Source: an uncultured Clostridia bacterium (GTDB lineage: Bacteria > Bacillota > Clostridia > TANB77 > CAG-508). Taken from it: a DNA stretch of 8,332 nt. How positions within the stretch are numbered: position 1 is the first letter of the stretch; the number at the start of each line of letters is the position of its first letter. The stretch spans positions 1 through 8,332 of the forward strand of contig CAKPRA010000056.1 of assembly GCA_934180065.1 (NCBI GenBank). The letters are read 5' to 3'. The notes under the pieces are model-generated. The model saw nothing but the letters and a program-made list of their open reading frames with translations, was not told the origin of the DNA and ran no database searches. The translations under genes and the position numbers were made by a program. Below, one piece after another: positions 1 to 6,246 of the stretch.

Positions 1-92
1 AATCAGAATTAAATAGAAAATAATGGCTGTAAAGTAGATATACAAAGATTTACAGAAGTTAAGGGAAAATTACTGTAAAATAATATAATTAG

Positions 93-122
93 TTGACAGA
101 ATGTTAGTGATTGTGTTAATAT
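93..122 (+). promoter_or_regulatory. Sigma-A-type promoter of the valS T-box transcript
   Basis: A perfect -35 TTGACA lies at 93-98. An 18-bp spacer separates it from a -10-like TAATAT at 117-122, which is preceded by a TG dinucleotide at 114-115 (extended -10). The predicted start near 129 coincides with the first paired base of T-box stem I, which supports the assignment. No gene is supportable in the 92 bases upstream. Confidence 0.7.
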
Positions 123-128
123 TAAATA

Positions 129-487
129 CAATATTAGAGCAAAGACAATAAAAAAGAGGAGTAAATTTATAATTTCTAGATAAGAGAAAAGGAATAACCT
201 GCTGAAAATTCCTTATAGAATAGTAAATTGAAGGTAGCTTTTTGTGTTAATATATTGAGAAAATTTAATTTAAGTTTTAAATATAAAAATATTTTGATTT
301 AATCTATTAATATTTGTTATAAAAAACTTAATAATTAAAGATGTAGGTATATTCGGGTAGCTTCGTTAAAAGTGTTAGAGATAGTAATATTTTATGATTT
401 GAATAATACTAAATATCATATAAATATTACTAATTAAGGTGGTACCACGAATATTAAAACTCGTCCTTATACAGGAGGAGTTTTTTT
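129..487 (+). promoter_or_regulatory. T-box riboswitch leader sensing uncharged tRNA-Val
   Basis: The leader controls valS by binding tRNA-Val and choosing between antiterminator and terminator. Stem I closes with CAATA at 129-133 against TATTG at 253-257. Its distal part pairs GGAAT (191-195) with ATTCC (208-212). In the 3' side of stem I the triplet GTA at 234-236, followed by a purine, is the likely specifier and is a valine codon. Stem III pairs 383-392 with 422-431 (10 bp, perfect) and 393-398 with 415-420. The T-box core AAGGTGGTACCACGA is at 436-450. Its antiterminator pairs AAGG (436-439) with CCTT (465-468) and ACGA (447-450) with TCGT (461-464). The bulge TGGT (440-443) would pair with the tRNA ACCA end, fitting an A discriminator. 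The specifier was placed by hand rather than with a covariance model. Confidence 0.93.
457..487 (+). terminator. T-box conditional terminator
   Basis: The arms AAACTCGTCCT (457-467) and AGGAGGAGTTT (473-483) pair with one mismatch around a 5-nt loop, and a T run follows at 481-487. The 5' arm contains the bases used by the antiterminator (461-468), so the two structures exclude each other. The terminator forms when tRNA-Val is charged. Confidence 0.9.
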
Positions 488-490
488 GTG

Positions 491-656
491 ACCTAAATAA
501 AATTAAATAAATTTAAGAGCTCTGATTTTATGTAAATAGGTGTACTTTTATTTATTTGTTTATTAATATAATAATTTAAAGGATAATTTAGTTTGAAATA
601 AATAAAAAAAATTTCATAGCTATGTGTGCCTTTAGAAAGAAAGGAATGAGTTTTTT
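491..656 (+). other. Long untranslated leader between T-box terminator and valS
   Basis: About 170 AT-rich bases separate the T-box terminator from the valS start, and no ORF with a ribosome binding site is visible in them. A weak hairpin is possible at 491-541: ACCTA (491-495) pairs with TAGGT (537-541), and ATAAAAT (497-503) pairs with ATTTTAT (525-531). A purine-rich site with AAAGGA near 640-645 lies about 11 nt before the ATG and is the probable ribosome binding site. I see no convincing second promoter here. Confidence 0.5.
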
Positions 657-3290
657 ATGGAAAAGAATCACAAATTAGCAGAAAAGTATAATCCAAAGGA
701 TTTTGAAGAAAGTTTATATAACGAATGGCAAAAAAACGGATATTTTAAGCCAAGTATGGATAAAACAAAAAAATCATATACAATAGTTATGCCACCACCA
801 AATGTTACTGGAAAACTACACATGGGACATGCTCTTGATGCAGCTTTACAAGATTTATTAATTAGATATAAAAGAATGCAAGGTTATAATACGTTGTGGG
901 TTCCAGGAACAGATCATGCAGCATTATCTACAGAAGCTAAAATTGTTGCACAAATGAAAGAAGAGGGATTGAAAAAATCAGACCTAGGAAGAGCAAAATT
1001 CTTAGAAAGAGCATGGGATTGGACAAGATTATATGGTGGTACAATTGTTAATCAACAAAAAAAGTTAGGTTGCTCATGTGATTGGTCAAGGGCAAGATTT
1101 ACTCTTGATGAAGGACTTTCAAAAGCAGTATATACTGCATTTAAGAGATTGTATGAAAAAGGATATATTTATAAAGGAAAACGTATGATTAATTATTGTA
1201 CAGGTTGCCACACTTCAATATCTGATGCTGAAATTGAATATAAAGAAGAAGCAACACATTTATGGCATATTAAATATCAAATAAAAGATAGTGATGAATA
1301 CTTAGTTGTTGCTACAACTAGACCTGAAACAATGCTTGGAGATACTGCTGTAGCTGTTAATCCAAAAGATGAGAGATTAAATCACTTAATTGGAAAAAAA
1401 TGTATACTTCCAATTATGAATAAAGAAATTCCTATTATTGGGGATAGATTTGTTGAAATGGAGTTTGGAACAGGTGCTGTTAAAGTTACACCTGCTCATG
1501 ATATGAATGATTATCAAGCTGGATTAGATCATGACTTACCAATTATTGAGGTATTTAATGAAGATTTAATTATGAATGATTTATGTCCAGAATATGCCGG
1601 AATGAATATTTATGAAGCAAGGAAAAAAATAGTTGAAAAATTGAGTGAAATTGGAGCTTTATTGAAGATTGAGGATTATACACATAATGTAGCTAAATGT
1701 GACAGATGTCATACAACAATAGAGCCAAGAATATCTGATCAATGGTTTGTTAAAATGTCTGAAATAGCAAAGCCTGCGATTGATGCAGTAAAAAATGATG
1801 AAGTTAGATTTATTCCAAAAAGATATGAGAAAACATTTTTTAATTGGATGGATAATATAAAAGATTGGTGTATTTCTCGTCAAATATGGTGGGGACATCA
1901 GTTACCTGTTTATTATTGTGATGATTGTGGAGAGATTGTTGTTTTAGATAAAATGCCAGATAAATGTCCTAAATGTGGATGTACTCATTTAACAAGAGAT
2001 GAGGATACTCTAGATACTTGGTTTAGCTCTGCATTGTGGCCTTTTTCAACTTTGGGTTGGCCTGAAAATACAGAAGATTTCAAAACTTTCTATCCAACAA
2101 ATACATTGGTAACAGGATATGATATAATTCAAGCATGGGTATCAAGAATGATTTATTCTGGACTAGAGCATACTGGCAAGAAGCCATTTGATAATGTTTT
2201 AATTCATGGAATAGTTAGAGATAGTCAAGGTAGAAAAATGTCTAAAAGTCTTGGTAACGGAATAGACCCAATTGAGATTATTGAGAAATATGGAACAGAT
2301 AGTTTAAGATTTTCATTAATTTTAGGTATTACTGCAGGAAATGATATAAGATATATGCCAGAAAAATTAGACAATGCTTCAAATTTTGCAAATAAATTAT
2401 GGAATGCATCTAAATTTGTGTTAATGAATTTGGAAGATTATAATGGAGCTTTTGATGAAAAAAATCTTTGTAAAGAAGATAAATGGATCTTATCAAAAAT
2501 GAATAATCTTGCTAGTGAAATAACATCAAATATAGATAATTTTGATATGGGAGTTTATGCACAAAAAATATATGACTTTATATGGAATGAATTTTGTGAT
2601 TGGTATATTGAAATTTGCAAAACTCGTTTGTATGATAAAGATTGTGAAACAAGATTGGCAGCACAATATACATTGAATAAAGTTTTATCAGATTCTTTAA
2701 AATTATTACATCCTATAATGCCATTTATAACAGAAGAAATTTATACTAAATTGTATAATAATGATGAAACAATAATGACAGCAGAATGGCCAAAATTTGA
2801 TGAAAAATACAATTTTAAAAATGAAGAGCAAGAAATTGAAAAATTAAAAGATTTGATTAGTGGAATAAGAAATATAAGAAATAATATGAATGTACATCCA
2901 TCAAGAAAATCTAAATTGATTGTTGTAACAGAAAACTATACTGATTTAATAAAAGAAAGTACAGCTATATTGAACAAACTTGCTTTTGCAAGTAATGTTG
3001 AAATAGAAAGTAATAAACAGAATATTCCAGCAAATGCAGTATCTGTTGTGACAGATGGAATAGAAATATTTATGCCATTTGAGGACCTAGTAGATTTAGC
3101 TCAGGAAAAGGAGCGTTTATCTCAAGAAAAAGAAAAGCTAGAATCAGAAGTAGCAAGAGCAACGAAAATGTTGTCAAATCCAGGGTTTGTAAGTAAAGCC
3201 CCAGAAGCAAAAATTAATGAGGAAAAAGCTAAACTTGCTAAATATCAAGAAATGTTAGATAGTGTAGTAGAAAGATTAAATAATATGTAG
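657..3290 (+). CDS. valS: Valine--tRNA ligase (ValRS)
   Basis: This cytoplasmic class I aminoacyl-tRNA synthetase charges tRNA-Val with valine using ATP and hydrolyses mischarged Thr-tRNA-Val. The 877-residue length is typical for bacterial ValRS. The HIGH signature appears as HMGH at residues 55-58 after PPPNVTGKL. The editing (CP1) domain carries TTRPETMLGD from residue 220. KMSKS is at 527-531. Cysteine pairs at 181/184, 348/351, 421/424 and 437/440 resemble the zinc-binding knuckles of the family. An anticodon-binding helical domain follows, and a charged coiled coil (about 810-877) ends the protein as in other ValRS. It is the only gene behind the valine T-box, so uncharged tRNA-Val should raise its expression. 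The ATG at 657 is the first one in frame after the AAAGGA site. No defect is seen. Confidence 0.98.
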   Translation: MEKNHKLAEKYNPKDFEESLYNEWQKNGYFKPSMDKTKKSYTIVMPPPNVTGKLHMGHALDAALQDLLIRYKRMQGYNTLWVPGTDHAALSTEAKIVAQMKEEGLKKSDLGRAKFLERAWDWTRLYGGTIVNQQKKLGCSCDWSRARFTLDEGLSKAVYTAFKRLYEKGYIYKGKRMINYCTGCHTSISDAEIEYKEEATHLWHIKYQIKDSDEYLVVATTRPETMLGDTAVAVNPKDERLNHLIGKKCILPIMNKEIPIIGDRFVEMEFGTGAVKVTPAHDMNDYQAGLDHDLPIIEVFNEDLIMNDLCPEYAGMNIYEARKKIVEKLSEIGALLKIEDYTHNVAKCDRCHTTIEPRISDQWFVKMSEIAKPAIDAVKNDEVRFIPKRYEKTFFNWMDNIKDWCISRQIWWGHQLPVYYCDDCGEIVVLDKMPDKCPKCGCTHLTRDEDTLDTWFSSALWPFSTLGWPENTEDFKTFYPTNTLVTGYDIIQAWVSRMIYSGLEHTGKKPFDNVLIHGIVRDSQGRKMSKSLGNGIDPIEIIEKYGTDSLRFSLILGITAGNDIRYMPEKLDNASNFANKLWNASKFVLMNLEDYNGAFDEKNLCKEDKWILSKMNNLASEITSNIDNFDMGVYAQKIYDFIWNEFCDWYIEICKTRLYDKDCETRLAAQYTLNKVLSDSLKLLHPIMPFITEEIYTKLYNNDETIMTAEWPKFDEKYNFKNEEQEIEKLKDLISGIRNIRNNMNVHPSRKSKLIVVTENYTDLIKESTAILNKLAFASNVEIESNKQNIPANAVSVVTDGIEIFMPFEDLVDLAQEKERLSQEKEKLESEVARATKMLSNPGFVSKAPEAKINEEKAKLAKYQEMLDSVVERLNNM

Positions 3291-3300
3291 AAAATATAAA

Positions 3301-3333
3301 CCCACCGAGAAAAGTTCTCAGTGGGCTTTTTTT
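3301..3333. terminator. Intrinsic terminator of valS, probably bidirectional
   Basis: CCCAC (3301-3305) and GAGAA (3307-3311) pair with TTCTC (3315-3319) and GTGGG (3321-3325), with one C/A mismatch and a 3-nt loop. A T7 run follows at 3327-3333. Read on the minus strand the same hairpin is followed by a T-rich stretch (GGGTTTATATTTT), so it can also end the convergent gene, whose stop codon lies in the T run at 3332-3334. Confidence 0.92.
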
Positions 3334-4297
3334 AGAAAGTTTTCTGTCTCTGAAAAATATTTACAGAGTGAAAAATCGAAGAATTATCAACGTAGATTAT
3401 CTTACCATTAGAGGTTCTAGCTGATTCAAAACCAGCCATACTAATATTAGGTATTATATGGTCATAATCTTCCTTTTTATAGAACTCATCATGGGCTGCA
3501 GAACCTTTCTCGGCAATGAGATGCATATGCAAGGTACGAACCTGTATCTCAAAGAGAAATCCTTCTATTGTTATAAACGATGCGTGAAGGGATTGATATC
3601 CCGTATTTTTTTTAGGGTTTTGAATATAATCCTTTACCTTTGGTATTGTACTTGTTTTTTTATTGGAATTATCTACATCTTTAAGTGGAGTAGAATCATC
3701 CAAAAGACAATTCCTTTGTTCAAAGAACTTAATGATTTGCTCCATTACCGTATAGCAATCATCATCTGAGCCATTGTTAAGAACAACACGAAAAGCAAAT
3801 ATATCTTTTAAACTACTAGTTGCTTTATTCGATAAAACGTTTTTTATTAATTTATTTTCAAAAGAAACCAGTGCTTTTCTTCTTCCGGACAATTCGAACA
3901 AGAGCTCTTTGTTGTTTTTGCTTAAATCATCATACAATTCATTAAAGTAAGTTCTCATTCTTTTTAAGAATTTTAAATTAATGATTTGTGATTTGTAAGA
4001 TTCTTGCAAAGTGACCTGATTGCGCAAAAATGAATTAAACTCCTTCTCATTTTCTGTGCAGGATAAAAGTTTTTCGGTTAAAGAAATTTTTTTCTTTTCA
4101 GCATCGAGATTACCAGAAAGCCAAGCGGATAAGTCTTTGCATAAATTCTCTCTATAAGTAGAATCATCTATAAAAGAATCCAATCGTGTCCGGTAATTTT
4201 CGAGAGCATTTGGAACTGTTTGATACTTTGAAGATGTGTCAAACAATTCAGGTAAAATTGTTAATTGGTGTTTGAATGAGTAATCCAATTTGAACAT
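3332..4297 (-). CDS. Stand-alone RelA/SpoT-domain (p)ppGpp synthetase-like protein
   Basis: The 321-residue protein has one recognisable domain, the RelA/SpoT nucleotide pyrophosphokinase fold, at about residues 136-275. Its ATP-binding motif RxKxxxSxxxK is intact (R139, K141, S145, K149). KDIFAFRVV (164-172) matches the D-x-x-A-x-R motif. DYI (223-225) and GYQSLH (233-238) match the synthetase signature. EIQVRT (250-255) holds the presumed catalytic Glu250, and AAH is at 267-269. No HD hydrolase, TGS or ACT domain is present. By family knowledge it should transfer pyrophosphate from ATP to GDP/GTP, or to tRNA if it belongs to the toxic SAS group. The first 135 residues are helical and charged with no assignable domain. 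About 45 residues follow the catalytic core. The start is the ATG at 4297-4295, and its ribosome binding site (GAAAGCGAG) is weak. Arg codons CGG and CGA (R36, R38) look unlike its neighbours and may hint at transfer. Subfamily and activity are inferred. Confidence 0.85.
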   Translation of the reverse strand: MFKLDYSFKHQLTILPELFDTSSKYQTVPNALENYRTRLDSFIDDSTYRENLCKDLSAWLSGNLDAEKKKISLTEKLLSCTENEKEFNSFLRNQVTLQESYKSQIINLKFLKRMRTYFNELYDDLSKNNKELLFELSGRRKALVSFENKLIKNVLSNKATSSLKDIFAFRVVLNNGSDDDCYTVMEQIIKFFEQRNCLLDDSTPLKDVDNSNKKTSTIPKVKDYIQNPKKNTGYQSLHASFITIEGFLFEIQVRTLHMHLIAEKGSAAHDEFYKKEDYDHIIPNISMAGFESARTSNGKIIYVDNSSIFHSVNIFQRQKTF

Positions 4298-4337
4298 CTC
4301 GCTTTCTAAAATATTATAATGGTATAACCATATCTAC

Positions 4338-4366
4338 ATTATATCACAAAAAATATGCAATGTAAA
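4338..4366 (-). promoter_or_regulatory. Sigma-A-type promoter of the RelA-like gene
   Basis: On the minus strand the -35 TTTACA (4366-4361) is separated by exactly 17 bp from a perfect -10 TATAAT (4343-4338), which is preceded by TGA (extended -10). Transcription would start near 4331, giving a leader of about 33 nt. A short inverted repeat ATGGT/ACCAT (4319-4323 and 4327-4331) sits at the predicted start. Confidence 0.8.
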
Positions 4367-4375
4367 TGTTTACAT
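4360..4375. repeat. Perfect inverted repeat over the -35 of the RelA-like gene (operator candidate)
   Basis: ATGTAAA (4360-4366) and TTTACAT (4369-4375) form a perfect 7-bp inverted repeat around a TG centre. The left arm contains the complete -35 of the minus-strand promoter, so a dimeric regulator bound here would block it. The cognate factor is not identified. The repeat lies in the divergent region shared with the spoIIA operon. Confidence 0.55.
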
Positions 4376-4452
4376 AATTTTTTGTAGTCACTATTCACAA
4401 ATAATTATTAATTATATGATAAATTGTAATTAATATTAATATGAGTTTTCAA

Positions 4453-4508
4453 TGTCGAATAAAGTCAAAAACTTCTCACAAATCGCCAAAACTTCTATGT
4501 TTTCGCTA
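4453..4508. promoter_or_regulatory. Spo0A-box cluster upstream of spoIIA
   Basis: TGTCGAA at 4453-4459 is an exact match to the Spo0A box TGNCGAA. Two further sites match six of seven positions on the minus strand: TGGCGAT (4488-4482) and TAGCGAA (4508-4502). The last lies about 35-40 bp before the likely transcription start. Spo0A~P is the known activator of spoIIA in Bacillus and the same role is inferred here. The single exact box is the firm part. Confidence 0.6.
4468..4496 (+). repeat. 9-bp direct repeat with 20-bp spacing
   Basis: AAAACTTCT occurs at 4468-4476 and again at 4488-4496. The start-to-start distance is 20 bp, close to two helical turns, so both copies face the same side of the DNA. 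The repeat overlaps the second Spo0A-like box and lies upstream of spoIIA. Its function is unknown. Confidence 0.5.
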
Positions 4509-4528
4509 TATCCAAATTTATAAAAAAA

Positions 4529-4537
4529 GAATATAAT
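4529..4537 (+). promoter_or_regulatory. Probable -10 region of the spoIIA operon promoter
   Basis: GAATATAAT combines a sigma-A-like -10 TATAAT (4532-4537) with an overlapping sigma-H-like GAAT (4529-4532). No good -35 for either factor stands at the right distance: the sequence is TATCCA at 4509-4514. This is typical of promoters that need an activator, and it fits the Spo0A-like sites just upstream. Transcription would start near 4544, before the ribosome binding site at 4555. Which sigma factor is used cannot be decided from the sequence. Confidence 0.45.
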
Positions 4538-4554
4538 ATGAATCAATCTATTTC

Positions 4555-4561
4555 AAGGAGG
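4555..4561 (+). promoter_or_regulatory. Ribosome binding site fixing the spoIIAA start
   Basis: AAGGAGG ends 6 nt before the ATG at 4568. It makes that codon the start rather than the in-frame ATG at 4538, which has no ribosome binding site and lies directly behind the likely -10, upstream of the transcript. Confidence 0.9.
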
Positions 4562-4567
4562 AATAAT

Positions 4568-4889
4568 ATGAATAGTGTTTTTTTAGATAAGGACAAGACT
4601 CTATTGGTGGAAATTACAGAGGAAATAGACCATCATACTACAGATAAAATGAGGAGGAAGATTGATGATGATATTACGAGATACATGCCTAGAAAAGTTA
4701 TATTTGATTTTGATAAAGTGTCTTTCATGGATAGCGCAGGAATAGGAATGATTATTGGAAGATATAAAATGGTAAATATGTTTGGACGGAATTGTTCAAA
4801 TGAAAAATGTAAAACAAAGCATTAGAAAAATATTTGAAATGAGTGGAGTTGTAAAAATTATACCAATAATTGATACTTATGCTTCATAG
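4568..4889 (+). pseudogene. spoIIAA: Anti-sigma-F factor antagonist SpoIIAA, disrupted by a +1 frameshift
   Basis: SpoIIAA is a STAS-domain protein. In its unphosphorylated form it binds SpoIIAB and releases sigma-F in the forespore. The first 73 codons read normally: IDHHT near residue 20, then FMDSAGIG with the phosphorylatable Ser56, then GRYK. At 4784-4790 the sequence is GGACGGA. The reading frame then runs into unrelated residues and stops at 4823-4825, giving 85 residues instead of the usual 105-117. Skipping one base (C at about 4787) restores the expected GG, the helix leading to FEMSGVVKII, and a stop at 4887-4889, for a total of 106 residues. The C-terminal third is therefore preserved but out of frame. 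The cause may be a sequencing or assembly error, a recent mutation, or (least likely) translational frameshifting. If it is real, the short product lacks the last strand and helix and is probably non-functional. Confidence 0.92.
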
Positions 4890-4919
4890 GGTTATAGGTA
4901 ATCCCATTATAAAAACCTA
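4889..4919 (+). other. Short gap with weak hairpins between spoIIAA and spoIIAB
   Basis: The two genes usually abut or lie very close, but here 56 nt separate them. GGGTTA (4889-4894) can pair with TAA-T-CCC (4899-4905) with one bulged T. Alternatively TAGGT (4895-4899) can pair with ACCTA (4915-4919). The stems are short and no T run follows, so this is not a terminator. The role is unknown. Confidence 0.25.
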
Positions 4920-4945
4920 AATATATTATACAAAGGAATTTTGAG

Positions 4946-5431
4946 ATGAAAGGTTTGTATGAAAATGAAATGAAACTAGAATTTGCTAGTAAATCAAATA
5001 ATGAGGCTTTTGCACGTATAACAGTTGCTGCGTTTGCTTCACAGCTTGATCCTACAATAGAGGAATTGGCTGATATAAAAACTGCAGTATCAGAGGCTGT
5101 AACAAATTGTATTATACATGGATATGAGAACTCAGAAGGTATTGTAAAAATAACTTCGAAAATTTTTGCAAATACGATAGAAATAGAGATATCAGATTCA
5201 GGAAAAGGTATTGAAAATATAGAGCTGGCACGTAAACCACTGTATACTTCAAAATCAAATTTGGAAAGATCTGGAATGGGATTTACAATAATGGAAAGTT
5301 TTATGGATGAGGTACATATAGAATCTGTAGTTGGGCTTGGAACCAAAATAACTATGAAAAAAGTTATAAAAAAGCTAGATCTCCAAGATGATGAAAAAGA
5401 GCTAGATATAGCAGAGCTTGGAGGTAGATAG
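4946..5431 (+). CDS. spoIIAB: Anti-sigma-F factor and serine kinase SpoIIAB
   Basis: SpoIIAB binds sigma-F and holds it inactive, and it phosphorylates SpoIIAA on serine using ATP. The protein has the GHKL ATPase fold. The NEAFAR segment (19-24) matches the sigma-contact helix. The N-box is SEAVTN with E50 and N54. The G1 box is DSGKG (84-88) and the G2 box is SGMGF (109-113). At 161 residues it is some 15 longer than the Bacillus protein, owing to an acidic C-terminal tail (about 145-161). AAAGGA at 4932-4937 lies 8 nt before the ATG. The gene sits between spoIIAA and sigF in the standard order. All kinase motifs are intact, so with SpoIIAA broken it would be expected to hold sigma-F off permanently. 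Confidence 0.97.
   Translation: MKGLYENEMKLEFASKSNNEAFARITVAAFASQLDPTIEELADIKTAVSEAVTNCIIHGYENSEGIVKITSKIFANTIEIEISDSGKGIENIELARKPLYTSKSNLERSGMGFTIMESFMDEVHIESVVGLGTKITMKKVIKKLDLQDDEKELDIAELGGR
5420..5424 (+). promoter_or_regulatory. Ribosome binding site for sigF inside the end of spoIIAB
   Basis: GGAGG lies in the last codons of spoIIAB, 14 nt before the ATG at 5439, which is a long spacing. An in-frame TTG at 5418 overlaps this site and therefore cannot use it. ATG 5439 is preferred, and translational coupling to spoIIAB (stop at 5429-5431) may compensate for the long spacing. Confidence 0.6.
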
Positions 5432-5438
5432 ACTTTTT

Positions 5439-6161
5439 ATGTATGATAATAAGGTAGAAGATATTTTAAGAGCTCAGTCTGGAAACCAAGAAGTAATGAC
5501 TAAATTGATAACAGAGAATTCTAATCTAATTTGGAGCATTGTTACAAGATTTAAAGATAGGGGTTATGAGATTGAAGATTTGTATCAAATAGGCTGTATT
5601 GGTTTTATTAAATCAATTAAGAGATTTGATTCAAATTTTGAAGTAAAATTATCTACATATGCAGTACCATACATATTAGGAGAAATAAAAAGATTTTTAA
5701 GAGATGATGGACCAGTAAAAATAAGTAGAAGTATAAAAGAATTGTCATATAGAATTAAAATTGTACAAAAAGAGTTTATAAATAGAAAAGGAAGAGATGC
5801 AAAAGTAGAAGAATTATCAAAATTATTAAAAGTTAGTAAAGAGGATATTTTAATAGCTATAGATTCATCAAATTCAGTGGAATCAATTGATAGAAATTTA
5901 AATGACTCTGATGATTTAACTTTGATGGATAAACTAAAAAGTAATATAGATGAGGAAAAGGAAATAATAAATAGAATAACAATTAAAAGTTTAATGGATA
6001 AGTTAGATGAAAAATCTAAAAAAATAATAATGCTTAGATATTTTAGAGGAAAAACTCAGTCTCAAGTGGCTCGTCTTATGGGAATAAGTCAAGTACAGGT
6101 TTCGAGAATGGAAAAGAAAATTTTAAACAGTATGAAAAATAGTTTGACAAAGGCTATTTAA
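5439..6161 (+). CDS. sigF: Forespore RNA polymerase sigma factor sigma-F (SpoIIAC)
   Basis: Sigma-F directs the first forespore-specific transcription. From ATG 5439 the protein has 240 residues, close to the usual 250. Region 2 spans about 28-100, including the core-binding DLYQIGCIGFIKSI (47-60) and the region 2.3-2.4 segment LSTYAVPYILGEIKRFLRDD (71-90). Region 3 follows at about 101-145. Region 4 has a helix-turn-helix, with SQVARLMGISQVQVSRMEKK at 208-227. The placement directly after spoIIAB, 7 nt from its stop, identifies it as sigF rather than sigG or sigB. An upstream TTG at 5418 would add seven residues but overlaps the ribosome binding site. The gene appears intact. Its activity should be controlled by SpoIIAB and by SpoIIAA, which is frameshifted here. 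Confidence 0.95.
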   Translation: MYDNKVEDILRAQSGNQEVMTKLITENSNLIWSIVTRFKDRGYEIEDLYQIGCIGFIKSIKRFDSNFEVKLSTYAVPYILGEIKRFLRDDGPVKISRSIKELSYRIKIVQKEFINRKGRDAKVEELSKLLKVSKEDILIAIDSSNSVESIDRNLNDSDDLTLMDKLKSNIDEEKEIINRITIKSLMDKLDEKSKKIIMLRYFRGKTQSQVARLMGISQVQVSRMEKKILNSMKNSLTKAI

Positions 6162-6246
6162 TCATTAGAAAACTCATTATATATCTATTTGTTATAAATT
6201 TATAAATTATTAATATAATAAATCATAAATAGTTAATAACATTGAG

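Noticed and set aside
3..78. Possible tail of an upstream gene: short open stretches ending at 21-23 and at 76-78.
   Set aside because: The first gives only six residues, and the second has an in-frame stop at 10-12 and no start or ribosome binding site. Neither can be supported.
3458..3769. Plus-strand open frame of 103 codons inside the RelA-like gene.
   Set aside because: It is antisense to a gene with clear domain motifs, has no ribosome binding site, and its product looks like a translated complement.
4313..4318. Second minus-strand TATAAT closer to the RelA-like gene.
   Set aside because: No -35 stands 16-18 bp upstream (TAATGT only), and transcription would start almost at the ribosome binding site. 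The promoter at 4338-4366 is far better.
4538..4567. Earlier ATG for spoIIAA at 4538, adding ten residues.
   Set aside because: It has no ribosome binding site and lies immediately after the likely -10, upstream of the transcript. The added residues are simply the translated AAGGAGG region.
4800..4889. Separate small gene starting at ATG 4800 for the C-terminal part of SpoIIAA.
   Set aside because: It would have only 29 residues and no clear ribosome binding site, and its sequence is the continuation of the STAS domain, so a broken gene explains it better.
6192..6205. 14-bp perfect palindrome TTATAAATTTATAA between sigF and spoIID.
   Set aside because: It is composed only of A and T in a very AT-rich gap with no T run after it. 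It is compatible with chance and not a terminator.
6203..6231. Sigma-E-like promoter before spoIID, with CATAAATA at 6224-6231 as the -10.
   Set aside because: The -10 match is partial and the -35 (TAAATTA) is poor. In such AT-rich sequence this level of match is expected by chance, although spoIID is normally a sigma-E gene.
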